A stretch of 64,000 bases of DNA from Bacillus methanolicus (GCF_028888695.1 NZ_PNFF01000001.1:1187501-1251500); one strand, 5' to 3'. Positions 9,235-18,243 are shown, counted from the first letter of the stretch. Numbers and translations are program-made. Notes: generated by a model not told the origin, from the sequence alone.

Positions 9235-9353
9235 GAGGCTGACTCAAAAGGGTCTGACACCTTCCAACAATGACAAATATATAGAAAGGTTTTATTACAG
9301 ATTGTCTATATATTGTATTGAAGGTTATGACCCATTGAGTTTGAGACAGCCTC
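9235..9353. repeat. Dispersed palindromic repeat, copy E
   Basis: 119-bp imperfect palindrome beginning GAGGCTGACTCA and ending GACAGCCTC, with an internal TATATATTGT-like core shared with the copies at 18296, 30954 and 38872. It lies between coxL and the XdhC-YHS gene and reaches to 10 bases before the likely ATG of that gene. Confidence 0.8.
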
Positions 9354-9403
9354 CTTTCCCCTCCTTAATTCATGTTAATCCTAGATCCATGCTAGGTACT
9401 GTA

Positions 9404-11755
9404 TCATTCATTAATACCGTGCTCTCTCAAGATGTTCCATACCTTCCACGGAAAAATCGGCATGTCGATGTGCTCTACGCCAAGCGGCGACAGTGCATCC
9501 ACAACCGCATTAACAAACGCGGCAGGAGAACCGACATTCGGCGACTCTCCAACGCCTTTTGCACCAATCGGATGATGCGGCGACGGTGTAACCGTCATAT
9601 CCGTTTCCCATGTTGGCGTGTCGAGCGACGTCGGAACTAAGTAGTCCATAAAGTTAGGCGCCAGACAGTTGCCGTTCGAATCGTACGGAATTTCTTGCAT
9701 GAATGCAATGGCAAACCCTTCCGTGAGTCCTCCGTGTATCTGTCCCTCAACGATCATCGGATTGATCACGTTTCCGCAATCGTCAACGGCTAAAAACCGC
9801 CGTACTTTCACAGCACCTGTTCCCTTATCGATATCGACCACCGCGATGTAGGCCCCGTGAGGGAAAGTGAGGTTCGGTGGATCGTAGTAGTATGTCGCTT
9901 CCAAACCAGGCTCCATGCCATCTGGCACATTCGTGTAGGCAGCAAAAGCTACATCTTTCATCGTTACCGATTTCCCAGGCAAACCTTTTACGGTAAAGGC
10001 GGTGCCATCCCATATGACGTCATCTTCACCGACCTCCAGCAGATGGGCAGCGATTTTGTGAGCCTTTTCACGAATCCTGCGTCCGCAGAGAGCAGCAGCA
10101 GCACCCGCCGTCGGCGTAGAGCGGCTGGCGTACGTACCTAATCCATAAGGAGCGGTATCGGTATCACCTTCCTCAATCAACACGTCATCCACAGTCAATC
10201 CGAGCTCTTCCGCGATGATTTGGGCGAATGTCGTCTCGTGCCCCTGGCCTTGGTGCCGCACACCGAGCCGCGCGATTACCTTGCCAGTTGGGTGGACGCG
10301 AATCTCTGCGCTGTCGAACATCTTGATTCCAACAATGTCGAATGTATTTTTTGGCCCTCCACCGACAATCTCCGTAAAAGTGGAGATGCCAATTCCCATA
10401 ATTTCACCCCTGGCTCGTTTCTCTGCTTGTTCTTTGCGCAGATCGTCATACCCAATCCGTTCAAGCGCGAGTTTCAACGTTTTTTCATAGTCTCCGCTGT
10501 CGTACACCCATCCGGTCGGAGAATGATATGGAAATTGCTCCTTCCGAATGAAATTACGGAAACGCAGTTCGGCAGGATCTATCTTTAGCCTTTGCGCTAA
10601 AATGTCCATTGTCCGTTCAATCAGGTACGCTGCTTCTGTGACGCGGAATGAACAGCGGTACGCAACTCCTCCAGGAGCTTTGTTAGTATAAACTCCATCC
10701 ACTTCGACGAACGCAGCCTTGAAATCATACGACCCTGTCACAATGTTGAACAGACCAGCCGGGAATTTGGTCGGATTGGCTGCAGCGTCAAAAGCACCGT
10801 GGTCGCCGATCGTTTTCACCCTAAGTCCCAACACTTTGCCATCCTCGCGCGCAGCAATCTCGCACGTCATGTGGTAGTCGCGTGCGAAAGAAGTGCTTGC
10901 GATATTTTCAGTTCTCGTTTCAATCCATTTAACAGGCACACCTAACTTCACTGAAGCAGCAATCGCACAGACGTATCCCGGATAGACACCTACTTTGTTC
11001 CCAAATCCGCCGCCAACATCAGGCGAAATAACTCGAATCTGATGTTCGGGAATACCGCTTAACATCGCAGTCACTGTCCGGAGGACATGGGGCGCTTGGG
11101 AAGTGACATAAAAAGTCAACTTGCCTGTTGCCGTATTGTGATCAGCAACACATCCACACGGCTCAAGCGGCGAAGGGTGAACACGCTGGAAGCGTATATC
11201 TTGCTTGACGACGACCGGTGCTTCGCGAAAGACGGTCTCGGTTTCTTCTCGATCCCCCGACTCCCAGTGCCAGATGTGGTTCGATTTTTTCTCCCGATCT
11301 TCACGGAGAATGGGAGCATCCGGCTCAAGCGCCTTAAACGGATCCACCACAACAGGCAATGACTCGTAATCGACTTCGATCAACTGTAAAGCGTCTTCCG
11401 CTTGTGCGCGCGTTTCCGCAACGACGGCGGCAACTTCTTGGTACTGAAACAAAACCTTGTCCACGGCCAGTACCATCTGTTGGTCGCCATTCAAAGTCGG
11501 CATCCATGCAAGGTTCATTTTGGCCAGATCCTCACCAGTGAGCACTAATTTGACGCCGGGTGCGGCTAGTGCAGCTGACGTATCAATTCGACGAATGCGC
11601 GCATGCGCGTATGGACTGCGTAAAATGCTCATATAGAGCATATTCGGCAGAATCACATCATCTACATAGCGACCCTTACCGCGAAGAAAACGCGGATCCT
11701 CTTTACGGGCTATCGATTTGCCCATTGGGCGCAACTCATTCTGTTGAAGTGCCAC
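9404..11755 (-). CDS. coxL: Aerobic carbon monoxide dehydrogenase large subunit (form I)
   Basis: Molybdenum-copper subunit that oxidises CO with water to CO2, passing electrons through CoxS to FAD in CoxM. 783 residues, the full family length. The form I active-site loop AYRCSFR is at 365-371, with Cys368 equivalent to the Cys that binds Cu in the Mo-S-Cu site; this separates true CO dehydrogenase from form II and other xanthine oxidase relatives. Other cofactor blocks are GGGFGNK (248-254), QGQGHE (502-507) and GVGESP (734-739), with Glu737 as the expected active-site base. GTG start with AGGAGG 9 bases upstream, overlapping coxS by 20 bases. The base composition looks more GC-rich than the flanking genome. 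Confidence 0.97.
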   Translation of the reverse strand: MALQQNELRPMGKSIARKEDPRFLRGKGRYVDDVILPNMLYMSILRSPYAHARIRRIDTSAALAAPGVKLVLTGEDLAKMNLAWMPTLNGDQQMVLAVDKVLFQYQEVAAVVAETRAQAEDALQLIEVDYESLPVVVDPFKALEPDAPILREDREKKSNHIWHWESGDREETETVFREAPVVVKQDIRFQRVHPSPLEPCGCVADHNTATGKLTFYVTSQAPHVLRTVTAMLSGIPEHQIRVISPDVGGGFGNKVGVYPGYVCAIAASVKLGVPVKWIETRTENIASTSFARDYHMTCEIAAREDGKVLGLRVKTIGDHGAFDAAANPTKFPAGLFNIVTGSYDFKAAFVEVDGVYTNKAPGGVAYRCSFRVTEAAYLIERTMDILAQRLKIDPAELRFRNFIRKEQFPYHSPTGWVYDSGDYEKTLKLALERIGYDDLRKEQAEKRARGEIMGIGISTFTEIVGGGPKNTFDIVGIKMFDSAEIRVHPTGKVIARLGVRHQGQGHETTFAQIIAEELGLTVDDVLIEEGDTDTAPYGLGTYASRSTPTAGAAAALCGRRIREKAHKIAAHLLEVGEDDVIWDGTAFTVKGLPGKSVTMKDVAFAAYTNVPDGMEPGLEATYYYDPPNLTFPHGAYIAVVDIDKGTGAVKVRRFLAVDDCGNVINPMIVEGQIHGGLTEGFAIAFMQEIPYDSNGNCLAPNFMDYLVPTSLDTPTWETDMTVTPSPHHPIGAKGVGESPNVGSPAAFVNAVVDALSPLGVEHIDMPIFPWKVWNILREHGINE

Positions 11756-12251
11756 TAGTGGCCACCTCCTCTAATGATTCTTGAGTTTCATTCGCCATTT
11801 TGCGGGCAGCGGACTTGACGGCCTTCACGATATTCATATATCCTGTACAGCGGCAAATGTTTCCGGAAAGTCCTTCGCGAATTTCCTCCTCTGTCGGCAA
11901 AGGATTCTCCTGAAGCAGTGCATAGGAAGCCATCAGCATTCCTGGCGTGCAGTATCCGCATTGCAAAGCATGATCTTGCCAAAACGCTGTCTGCAGCGGA
12001 TGCATTTGTCCTTCTTGATCCAGCGCTTCGACCGTCAATACCTCACGCCCATCCGCTTGCGCAGCCAATACGGTGCAAGACTTGACGGCTTTCCCGTCCA
12101 ATAACACTGAGCAAGCACCGCAGCTTGTTGTATCACAACCGACATGCGCACCCGTCAGTTTCAGTTCATCACGCAGGTAATAGACCAACAATGTACGTGG
12201 CTCAACCTTTGATTCAAACAACTGCCCATTGACCTTGACACGGATCTTCAT
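11736..12251 (-). CDS. coxS: CO dehydrogenase iron-sulfur subunit
   Basis: Small subunit carrying two [2Fe-2S] clusters that relay electrons from CoxL to CoxM. The N-terminal plant-ferredoxin-like cluster has Cys39, Cys44, Cys47 and Cys59 (CDTTSCGAC...C). The C-terminal four-helix cluster has Cys98, Cys101, Cys133 and Cys135 (CGYC...CRC). 171 residues. The ATG overlaps the coxM stop in an ATGA arrangement and the 3' end overlaps coxL, so the three structural genes are translationally coupled. Confidence 0.97.
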   Translation of the reverse strand: MKIRVKVNGQLFESKVEPRTLLVYYLRDELKLTGAHVGCDTTSCGACSVLLDGKAVKSCTVLAAQADGREVLTVEALDQEGQMHPLQTAFWQDHALQCGYCTPGMLMASYALLQENPLPTEEEIREGLSGNICRCTGYMNIVKAVKSAARKMANETQESLEEVATSGTSTE

Positions 12252-13132
12252 TGAACCCCCACCTTTCCATGCAACTCTTCCGCGATTTCGCGTAGTGCGC
12301 GTGCAGCAAATACACGTAAAAGATCCTTCTTATAGTCCGCGCTGCCCCGTAGGTCATCAACGGGATCCGCATTTTCCGGCACAAGTTTTGAAACGTCTTC
12401 AATCGTCTTCACTGTCAGACGTTGTCCTATGAGTGCCTCCTCTGCCTTAGCAGCTCGCAATGGGATCGGCCCGCAAGCGCATATGCCGATGCCTGCCTCA
12501 GTAACTCGGCCTTGACTGTCAACAGCAACCTGCACAGCCAGCCCTGCAATGGCGAAATCGCCGGCTTTACGCTTGAGCTTCATATAGCGGGCGGCAACGG
12601 GACTGGTTGGAATGGGCAAGTGCACCGCAACGGCAAGTTCATTTTCATCCAGCGATGAGGCAAATGTATCCACAAAAAACTCGTCAATGGGAATAAACCG
12701 ATTTCCCGACGGTCCTCGTGCTTCCACTACAGCATTTAAGGCAATCATCGCAGTCCCCCAATCTGAGGCAGGATCTGCATGAACGAGCGAACCGACAACC
12801 GTCCCGAGATTGCGAATCAATGGATCTGCAACCCAGCGGGCAGTGCGGAACAGAAGCGGAAATTTGTCACGGAGTTCTTTCGCTTGTTCCAACTCGGCTT
12901 GGCGTGTCACAGCACCGATCCGCAATTTACCGTTGACTTCACTCCATCCTTTAAGTTCATCAAGATTATTAATATCAATTATTACGGCTGGAGCAGCGAC
13001 GCGTAGCTTCATCATTGGCAACAAACTTTGGCCGCCCGCCAATACTTTGCCGTCGTATCCATACTCATCCATTAGGCGGATCGCTTCGTCGACAGATGTC
13101 GGTGCTTCATATTTGAATGCATTGGGAAACAT
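12248..13132 (-). CDS. coxM: CO dehydrogenase FAD-binding medium subunit
   Basis: FAD subunit that accepts electrons from CoxS and hands them to the respiratory chain. 294 residues with both family flavin motifs: [13 protein letters not shown] near residue 32 and [16 protein letters not shown] near 110. ATG with AGGGGG upstream. It is the first gene of the cox operon (order M-S-L as in other form I clusters), so the promoter should lie in the 1-kb gap upstream, which holds two palindromes and a decayed transposase. Confidence 0.96.
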   Translation of the reverse strand: MFPNAFKYEAPTSVDEAIRLMDEYGYDGKVLAGGQSLLPMMKLRVAAPAVIIDINNLDELKGWSEVNGKLRIGAVTRQAELEQAKELRDKFPLLFRTARWVADPLIRNLGTVVGSLVHADPASDWGTAMIALNAVVEARGPSGNRFIPIDEFFVDTFASSLDENELAVAVHLPIPTSPVAARYMKLKRKAGDFAIAGLAVQVAVDSQGRVTEAGIGICACGPIPLRAAKAEEALIGQRLTVKTIEDVSKLVPENADPVDDLRGSADYKKDLLRVFAARALREIAEELHGKVGVQ

Positions 13133-13191
13133 TTAGAAACCCCCTTATGTCTAGATGGCGAGAGCATTGTGAACAGGTATTCTTTAGGTGC

Positions 13192-13206
13192 GTGCATTTC
13201 GTGCAC
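13192..13206. promoter_or_regulatory. Inverted repeat upstream of coxM
   Basis: GTGCA, 5-base spacer, TGCAC, perfect arms. It lies 60 bases upstream of the coxM start, so it could be an operator or activator site for the cox operon. No matching regulator gene is seen in the window. Confidence 0.35.
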
Positions 13207-13314
13207 TTCCATATTGTTGGATCCACTTTCACCAATTTCTCGCCTGCCTAAGCATTCGCTTCAATTTTTTAACTATTACTTATTCTATTTGTACAGCCTT
13301 TAAGTTATGATAGT

Positions 13315-13326
13315 TGACCCGGGTCA
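13315..13326. promoter_or_regulatory. Palindrome TGACCCGGGTCA upstream of the cox operon
   Basis: Perfect 12-base palindrome about 185 bases upstream of coxM in otherwise AT-rich DNA. Possible protein-binding site; which regulator is unknown. Confidence 0.3.
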
Positions 13327-13429
13327 TTCTAACTGAATAAAAGGACAGATTAACGATTTTTCTCACTCTTTGGGTCTCAATGTTCTCAACACTACTCTTT
13401 CGTGGAAATTTTCTGGTTCGAGCCTTGCT

Positions 13430-13830
13430 GCGTCTATACCATACGAAATCTCTTTAATTCAGCTTGCAAACAAATTCTCTTTTTTTCAAACTAATTGAAA
13501 GCAACCTACAAATAAATGTTTCAAACCTGGGCGATGATCCTTTGTTTTATCGAAGGTGTTCAACAACTTATCCGCACCTTCATAAGTACCTTCCACCACA
13601 TATCTGAGTAAAGTTGTCTCATGTCTATATCAAACACAGCCTTGCATCAAACGCCCGACTCAACACGTCTTCATGAGGCATTGAATCCATACAGTTGGAC
13701 GGCGAGATTGGCAGAACTGATAACAAAATAAGAAAGCGGTTACATTTATAGGCGGAAGTAAATTGAATATGTTTTTTCAAAGCAAGATACGAAGTTATTT
13801 GCATCAAACAGTTTTCTAATTAAACAGACA
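13430..13830 (-). pseudogene. Degenerate IS1634-like (IS4 superfamily) transposase
   Basis: No single frame is open, but pieces in different minus-strand frames resemble one transposase in order: LAVQLYGFNAS, HEDVLSRAFDA (compare the family DDRLGRALD block), then HETTLLRYVVEGTYEGAD and KTKDHRPGLKHLFVG (compare the hallmark SKDHRPDLKQ block), and ELKRFRMV near the end. The stop codons, frameshifts and lost middle show long decay. The call rests on remembered family motifs, not on a search. Confidence 0.6.
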
Positions 13831-14072
13831 TTTCAATCCAATCGATTACCTCCTTTACAGTATTAAATTTCGTAGATTAACTGTGCCGGGACTAAGATTG
13901 GTTAAATATTGCTGAAGGAAAGATTCATTTTAAATACGAAGGAAGGATCTGTGGAGCTTTGTGATTATTTTAGTACAAAAATTCATAATTGTCAATAATA
14001 TATGAATAATCAGAAAAAAGATTGTCCATTTCGGCGCTTTTGCAGTAAAATTTCCCTTTTTGTATAAAAATT

Positions 14073-14098
14073 AAGAGACTTATTTAAGTCTCTTTTTT
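14073..14098 (-). terminator. Bidirectional-looking terminator of lrgAB
   Basis: AAGAGACTT (14073-14081) pairs with AAGTCTCTT (14086-14094) around a 4-base loop, with T-rich sequence on both sides. It lies about 70 bases past the lrgB stop. Confidence 0.75.
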
Positions 14099-14166
14099 GT
14101 GTAATTAAAGAGTTTTTCCAAGAAGGCCGCCCTTCTCTACTCCTCACACTTCATCCAAAGGTTTTC

Positions 14167-14841
14167 CTAAGGCAGCAAAAATGGGATCAACACTGATGTA
14201 AGAATACCGGCAAGGCCCATTGCTACTCCGGCAACAGCTCCCTGCAATTCCCCCTCGCGAGCAATTTCCGCTGTTCCGATACCGTGGGCAACCGTACCAA
14301 TCGAAAGGCCCCTTGCCATAGGATGGGTTACGTGTAACTTGTTCAGGAGCCAAGGTCCGAACATAGCCCCGATCATCCCTGTAATCATGACAAAAGCGGC
14401 AACTAGAATCCCATCAGCCCCAATTATTTTTGACACTTCAGTAGCAAACGCAATTGTGATCGATTTAATGCTTATGGATGCAGCCATAGAAGTTAATTTG
14501 AACAATTTAGCCAGAAAAAGTGCAGATATGATTGTCGACGCCGTGCCGACAAATAATCCGGCAAGAGCCGGCAAAAAATATCTAAATAAAATGCGGCGAT
14601 GCTTATATAACGGAACAGCTAATGCGATTGTTGCAGGGTTTAATAAATACGTTAAAATTTCTTTGGCTGTTCCATATTCCTTATAAGAAATATTTGAAAC
14701 GACTAAAACAATAATAATGATAAAAGTACTTAAAAACACTGGCGTTGTAAAAGGAGAAGGATATTTCATTGCTACTTTTCGAGTTAATAGATAGACTCCT
14801 ATTGTTAGAAAAATACTATAAAGTGTGACGACGATATTCAG
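14167..14841 (-). CDS. lrgB: LrgB/CidB-family membrane protein
   Basis: Multi-spanning membrane protein of the LrgB/CidB family, which partners LrgA/CidA in murein hydrolase control and, in some bacteria, pyruvate or related transport. Typical blocks: PSPFTTPVFLS, LNPATIALAVPLY, SIKSITIAFATEVS, GTVAHGIGTAEI. The first ATG (14769) would cut off a conserved N-terminal helix. The frame is open further and reads LYSIFLTIGVYLLTRKVAM before it. The only well-placed start there is CTG at 14841, 6 bases after GAAGGGA, giving 224 residues and overlapping lrgA by 26 bases. The CTG start is an inference. Confidence 0.82.
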   Translation of the reverse strand: MNIVVTLYSIFLTIGVYLLTRKVAMKYPSPFTTPVFLSTFIIIIVLVVSNISYKEYGTAKEILTYLLNPATIALAVPLYKHRRILFRYFLPALAGLFVGTASTIISALFLAKLFKLTSMAASISIKSITIAFATEVSKIIGADGILVAAFVMITGMIGAMFGPWLLNKLHVTHPMARGLSIGTVAHGIGTAEIAREGELQGAVAGVAMGLAGILTSVLIPFLLP

Positions 14842-15214
14842 TTTGAATCCCTTCTTTCCTTTTGAGAAGTGTTTGAGCAGCTAATCCGGAAAAAGCTATT
14901 CCGATAAATGCACTTGCAAATAAGATAATCATTAAAGCCAGACCATTATTTATAAAAACTTTTCCGAGAGTCATTAACCCAACCGAAATGGGAATAAAAA
15001 AGAAACCTAGGTGTTTAATAAGTACATTGGCTGCTGTCTCAATCCAATCTATGCGGATAATGCCCGTAGTTAATAAAATAAATAGCAAAATCATCCCTAT
15101 TACATTACCAGATATTGGTATATGGAGAAATTCTGCGATAAACGAACCTGCATAATTAAGCGAAATCAAAAAGAAAAGCTGAAAAATAAATTTAACAAAT
15201 ATAGAAATTTTCAA
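14816..15214 (-). CDS. lrgA: LrgA/CidA-family holin-like protein
   Basis: 132-residue membrane protein with four predicted hydrophobic helices and the family core AEFLHIPISGNVIGMILLF and LGFFFIPISVGLM. Holin-like partner of LrgB. TTG start with AAGGAG 8 bases upstream. It is the first gene of a two-gene operon; no LytSR-type regulator is seen nearby. Confidence 0.88.
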   Translation of the reverse strand: MKISIFVKFIFQLFFLISLNYAGSFIAEFLHIPISGNVIGMILLFILLTTGIIRIDWIETAANVLIKHLGFFFIPISVGLMTLGKVFINNGLALMIILFASAFIGIAFSGLAAQTLLKRKEGIQTEYRRHTL

Positions 15215-15364
15215 TTTTAAAGCTCCTTAATAATTTTGATTACCTTTATCTTACCTAAATTATTAAATATTTTATATGATAATTGAATGTGATAGGACTA
15301 AAGACGCAGCAAAAATGCACTAAATAAATGCTGTTAGTAAGCAATGTTCACACAATTTCCATAG

Positions 15365-15416
15365 GATTTTTCATAGAAATTATATATCTTAAATGTGAAT
15401 AGTTCTATGAAAAATC
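15365..15416. promoter_or_regulatory. 14-bp perfect inverted repeat upstream of sco
   Basis: GATTTTTCATAGAA (15365-15378) and TTCTATGAAAAATC (15403-15416) are exact reverse complements separated by 24 bases, ending 37 bases before the sco start. Possible operator, or a hairpin in the sco leader. Confidence 0.45.
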
Positions 15417-15453
15417 TTGTATTTATTCATCAAAATGTTGAGGTGGGACAATA

Positions 15454-16053
15454 ATGAAAAGATTGTATATAATCAGCACAATACTTATTATAATCGGAAC
15501 CGTTGCGGGAATTTCTTATTTTATTCTTCGAGATGTAACTGCAAAAATACCAGATGATATTTCGTTAATAACGATGAATGAAGAGGAATATGCATTTGGA
15601 AAAGCCGATAAAAAGCTGAAATTAGTTGAATTTATGTATACACAATGCCCTGATATTTGTCCGACAACTACACAAAAAATGAATTTATTAAAGAAAGATC
15701 TTCAAAAAGCAGGGGTATACGGCAAGGACATACAATTTATTACAATTACGTTTGACCCTTACCGCGACACACCTGAAGTATTAAAAAAGTATATGGAAAT
15801 GTTTGAAATTGAAAATGACGGCAACTGGATTCTGCTGACAGCCGATCCGAAAAACTTTGAAAAAGATCGTCAAGAAATTAAGAAAATTGCTGATACGTTC
15901 CAATTCCAATACCGTGATCCTGGAAACGGTTTTTACGTTCATTCTTCCTTTACTTATTTATTAGATGAAAATAATAAATTCATAAAAAAATTCCCAATGG
16001 GAGAAGATTTTAATAAAGATGAAGTTTTTAAGAAAATTATGAAGGAAATTTGA
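15454..16053 (+). CDS. SCO1/SenC-family copper chaperone
   Basis: Membrane-anchored thioredoxin-fold protein that delivers or reduces copper for the CuA site of cytochrome oxidase. An N-terminal helix (residues 4-24) anchors it; there is no lipobox cysteine, unlike B. subtilis YpmQ/BsSco. Copper ligands are Cys65 and Cys69 in CPDICP, and His163 in YVHSSF. 199 residues. ATG with GAGGTGG upstream. It lies about 2.3 kb from the CO dehydrogenase operon, on the opposite strand. Confidence 0.9.
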   Translation: MKRLYIISTILIIIGTVAGISYFILRDVTAKIPDDISLITMNEEEYAFGKADKKLKLVEFMYTQCPDICPTTTQKMNLLKKDLQKAGVYGKDIQFITITFDPYRDTPEVLKKYMEMFEIENDGNWILLTADPKNFEKDRQEIKKIADTFQFQYRDPGNGFYVHSSFTYLLDENNKFIKKFPMGEDFNKDEVFKKIMKEI

Positions 16054-16250
16054 TGCTCAGTTCAAAAAACGTGCATAAGTATTAAACTACCATCCAAAAA
16101 TGGAAATAACTTTCATTATAAAACAGAACCAACATAATAAGGCGGTGTGAGCGAAGCCAAGCTCTAAATATTTATAAAGCTAAACAAGTATCTTGCTAAA
16201 GATAAATTGCCATTTCTATCTTTGTTGGCGCAGCTCCGCCCCTTTACCAC

Positions 16251-16287
16251 AAAAAAAAGCGGTGAATCATTTGATCACCGCTTTTTT
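16251..16287 (+). terminator. Terminator between sco and a small minus-strand gene
   Basis: GCGGTGA (16259-16265) pairs with TCACCGC (16275-16281), with A-runs before and T-runs after the stem, so it can act in both directions. Confidence 0.8.
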
Positions 16288-16312
16288 GATGAATCCCTTC
16301 ATATCTATCCTT

Positions 16313-16444
16313 TTAATTCACGGTCGAGGATTGCTTGTTATTATTCTGCAATGAAAAAAATTCAGATTTTGGTTTTGTGAAGCTTACATTAATGCCGGAC
16401 TTTCTTAACCGATTGACAAACTCAATGAGTTTTTTTGTTGCCAT
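16313..16444 (-). CDS. Small protein of unknown function (43 aa)
   Basis: Short frame starting MATKKLIEFVNRLRKSG and ending TVN. The ATG has a strong AAAAGGAG 8 bases upstream, and a terminator follows 26 bases after the stop. No signal peptide or membrane helix; basic N-terminal half. The family is not recognised. The ribosome binding site and terminator argue that it is real. Confidence 0.6.
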   Translation of the reverse strand: MATKKLIEFVNRLRKSGINVSFTKPKSEFFSLQNNNKQSSTVN

Positions 16445-16592
16445 TCTAAAAACTCCTTTTTAAGAGCGATTCAATACCTTTATACTACATCCTGAATATG
16501 AACAAACAATGAAAAATTTGATAAAAATATTTGAAAATTTCTCATACCCTTTCTTTTCCGGCGTTAAAACCAATTATTGACCATTACTATTT

Positions 16593-16690
16593 TTCGGAAA
16601 ATTTGTTCTTTAGCACTCGTATTTTCTTTTCTATATTATCTATTCGCTGTTGAAATCTAAAATCCTGTTTTTCTCCTAAAATATTTCGTC
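16593..16690 (-). pseudogene. Possible coding remnant beside the IS element
   Basis: A minus-strand frame reads ...GEKQDFRFQQRIDNIEKK and on to KNKFSEK, then stops. It looks like a short coiled coil but has no proper start; an in-frame TGA lies near the IS boundary. It may be the tail of a small gene broken before or by the insertion, or chance. Confidence 0.25.
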
Positions 16691-16697
16691 AATTATT

Positions 16698-18243
16698 AAA
16701 TAACTCAACTTTCGCACACAGATATTGTCAGACATCTCTTGATGTAATTGGGTAAAGACGCAATCCATTCTTGTACTTTACTTTTAAATAATTCCATGTT
16801 CAAACAAACATTAGCTTCTGCTAATGTTTGGAAGATCGCTAGTAATTGATTCAATGCACTCTCTAGATTCATATCTTTTACATCTTCACATAATAGAAAA
16901 AAGAGATTTCCAATCGTTTTAGGATCGTTGTTTTGTCTACGCTCCCACTCTAAGAGTATAAAGCGAGTAAACACAATCGTTGTATGACTAATCAACAGAT
17001 CATACGAACGACCTTGAAATTCTTTTGCTAGGTTAAGCAATGATTTGGTACACTTGAAAAATGTTTCGATGTCCCAGCGCATCCCGTAAATACGCACAAT
17101 TTCTTCATCTGAAAGTGTGGTATCTGTACTCAAAATGGCTAACCATTCACTCTTTTTATTGCGGTTACGCACGAATACAATCTTGACTTGTCGTCCTTTT
17201 GCAAGATGAACATGGATCGAACCGAGTAGGTCTTTCTTTTCCATGGTACGCTTTGCTTTTTTAAAGAGTTCATCCAGCGTATGGGCTTCACCATCTATGA
17301 AATAACGTTGTTTTAGCTGCTTGACCATACCAATGACAAATAAACCTTTATCCGTGATTTTTTCAATCAAAGGCTCATGCGTAAACCAAGTATCCATTAA
17401 CACATAATCAGCTGTAATTCCTGCATTTAAGGCATGATCCAATAAAGCAGAGACAACGCTCGGCTTATCTTGTTGTGCTTCAAGACGACGCTTGTAGCCG
17501 GAAGTGCGTTTATCAATGGATTCATCGACCCCGTTAAGTTGATTTTCCTTTTTCGCTGAACTCAATAAAGCAAAGTCTACAGGTAGAAAAGAATATCCAT
17601 CAGACCAACCAAGAGTAAGCAACTGAAACCCCTTATAGAATCGTTTCTCTGTATGATCAAATACTCGTGAAAGAAGTTCAACAGACTTGCTTCGGTTGCG
17701 TGAAAAGAGTGAATCATCAACAATAAACACCTTCACTCTGTTGTTTGATGTAAGCTTTTTTATACGTCCAGTAAGATCTTGACATAAGGAAAGTAAAAAA
17801 GTTCGCCAAGCATAAGTAGATGAATTTAGAAAACGGTAGATCGTATCTTTTTTAGGTAAGTCCACGGCTTTCTTACTTTGAAGTGCTTGAAACCAATTTT
17901 TATATTGGAAAACAAGCAAAAAAATAAGACGGAAAATAGATAAGCATGAATAACCAAATCCCTTAGTAATTCTCGCTTTTCTCAAATGTTTGCCTATATT
18001 TAATTCAGAAAATCTTCGTTCAAGTTCTTTTGGTAGTTGTGCAAAAGTATCTTTTTTCGTTATCATAATGGTGACACCTTCTTTGGTATTTGGTTTGATC
18101 ACCATAATTTTACCAAAAGATAGGTGTCTTTTTCTTTTAAAAAAATAAAATCAATAAAAAACAAGAGAAATAATGAAAGACGATATAAAACAGTCATATC
18201 AAGAGTTGCAATAAGATATTACTCTGCGAAAGTTGAGTAAATA
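16698..18243 (-). mobile_element. IS4-family insertion sequence with 5-bp target duplication
   Basis: The element spans 16703-18238 (1536 bp). Its ends are near-perfect inverted repeats: ACTCAACTTTCGCA at the left and its complement TGCGAAAGTTGAGT at the right. Both sides are flanked by AAATA (16698-16702 and 18239-18243), a direct repeat created on insertion. The single transposase frame is intact, so the copy looks recent. Confidence 0.92.
16705..18066 (-). CDS. IS4-family transposase
   Basis: DDE transposase. The catalytic regions visible are VFIVDDSLFSRNRSK (first Asp), DYVLMDTWFTHEPLI (second Asp) and YGMRWDIETFFKCTKSLL, the Y-R-E-K signature of the IS4 family. ATG 18066 has GAAGGTG 8 bases upstream; a longer frame to 18105 is less likely. 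The stop lies inside the left inverted repeat. 453 residues, no frameshift, so probably active. Confidence 0.92.
   Translation of the reverse strand: MITKKDTFAQLPKELERRFSELNIGKHLRKARITKGFGYSCLSIFRLIFLLVFQYKNWFQALQSKKAVDLPKKDTIYRFLNSSTYAWRTFLLSLCQDLTGRIKKLTSNNRVKVFIVDDSLFSRNRSKSVELLSRVFDHTEKRFYKGFQLLTLGWSDGYSFLPVDFALLSSAKKENQLNGVDESIDKRTSGYKRRLEAQQDKPSVVSALLDHALNAGITADYVLMDTWFTHEPLIEKITDKGLFVIGMVKQLKQRYFIDGEAHTLDELFKKAKRTMEKKDLLGSIHVHLAKGRQVKIVFVRNRNKKSEWLAILSTDTTLSDEEIVRIYGMRWDIETFFKCTKSLLNLAKEFQGRSYDLLISHTTIVFTRFILLEWERRQNNDPKTIGNLFFLLCEDVKDMNLESALNQLLAIFQTLAEANVCLNMELFKSKVQEWIASLPNYIKRCLTISVCES

Larger units (their letters stand above)
13133..14166. other. Gene-poor 1-kb gap upstream of the cox operon
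   Basis: Contains the presumed cox promoter region, a GTGCA-N5-TGCAC inverted repeat (13192-13206), a 12-bp palindrome TGACCCGGGTCA (13315-13326), remnants of an IS1634-like transposase (about 13430-13830, minus strand) and the lrgAB terminator (14073-14098). No intact gene was seen and no clear sigma-A or sigma-54 promoter could be fixed by eye. Confidence 0.6.

Noticed and set aside
13625-13807. 60-residue minus-strand frame as a gene
   Set aside because: It is one frame through the decayed transposase; neighbouring motifs continue in other frames.
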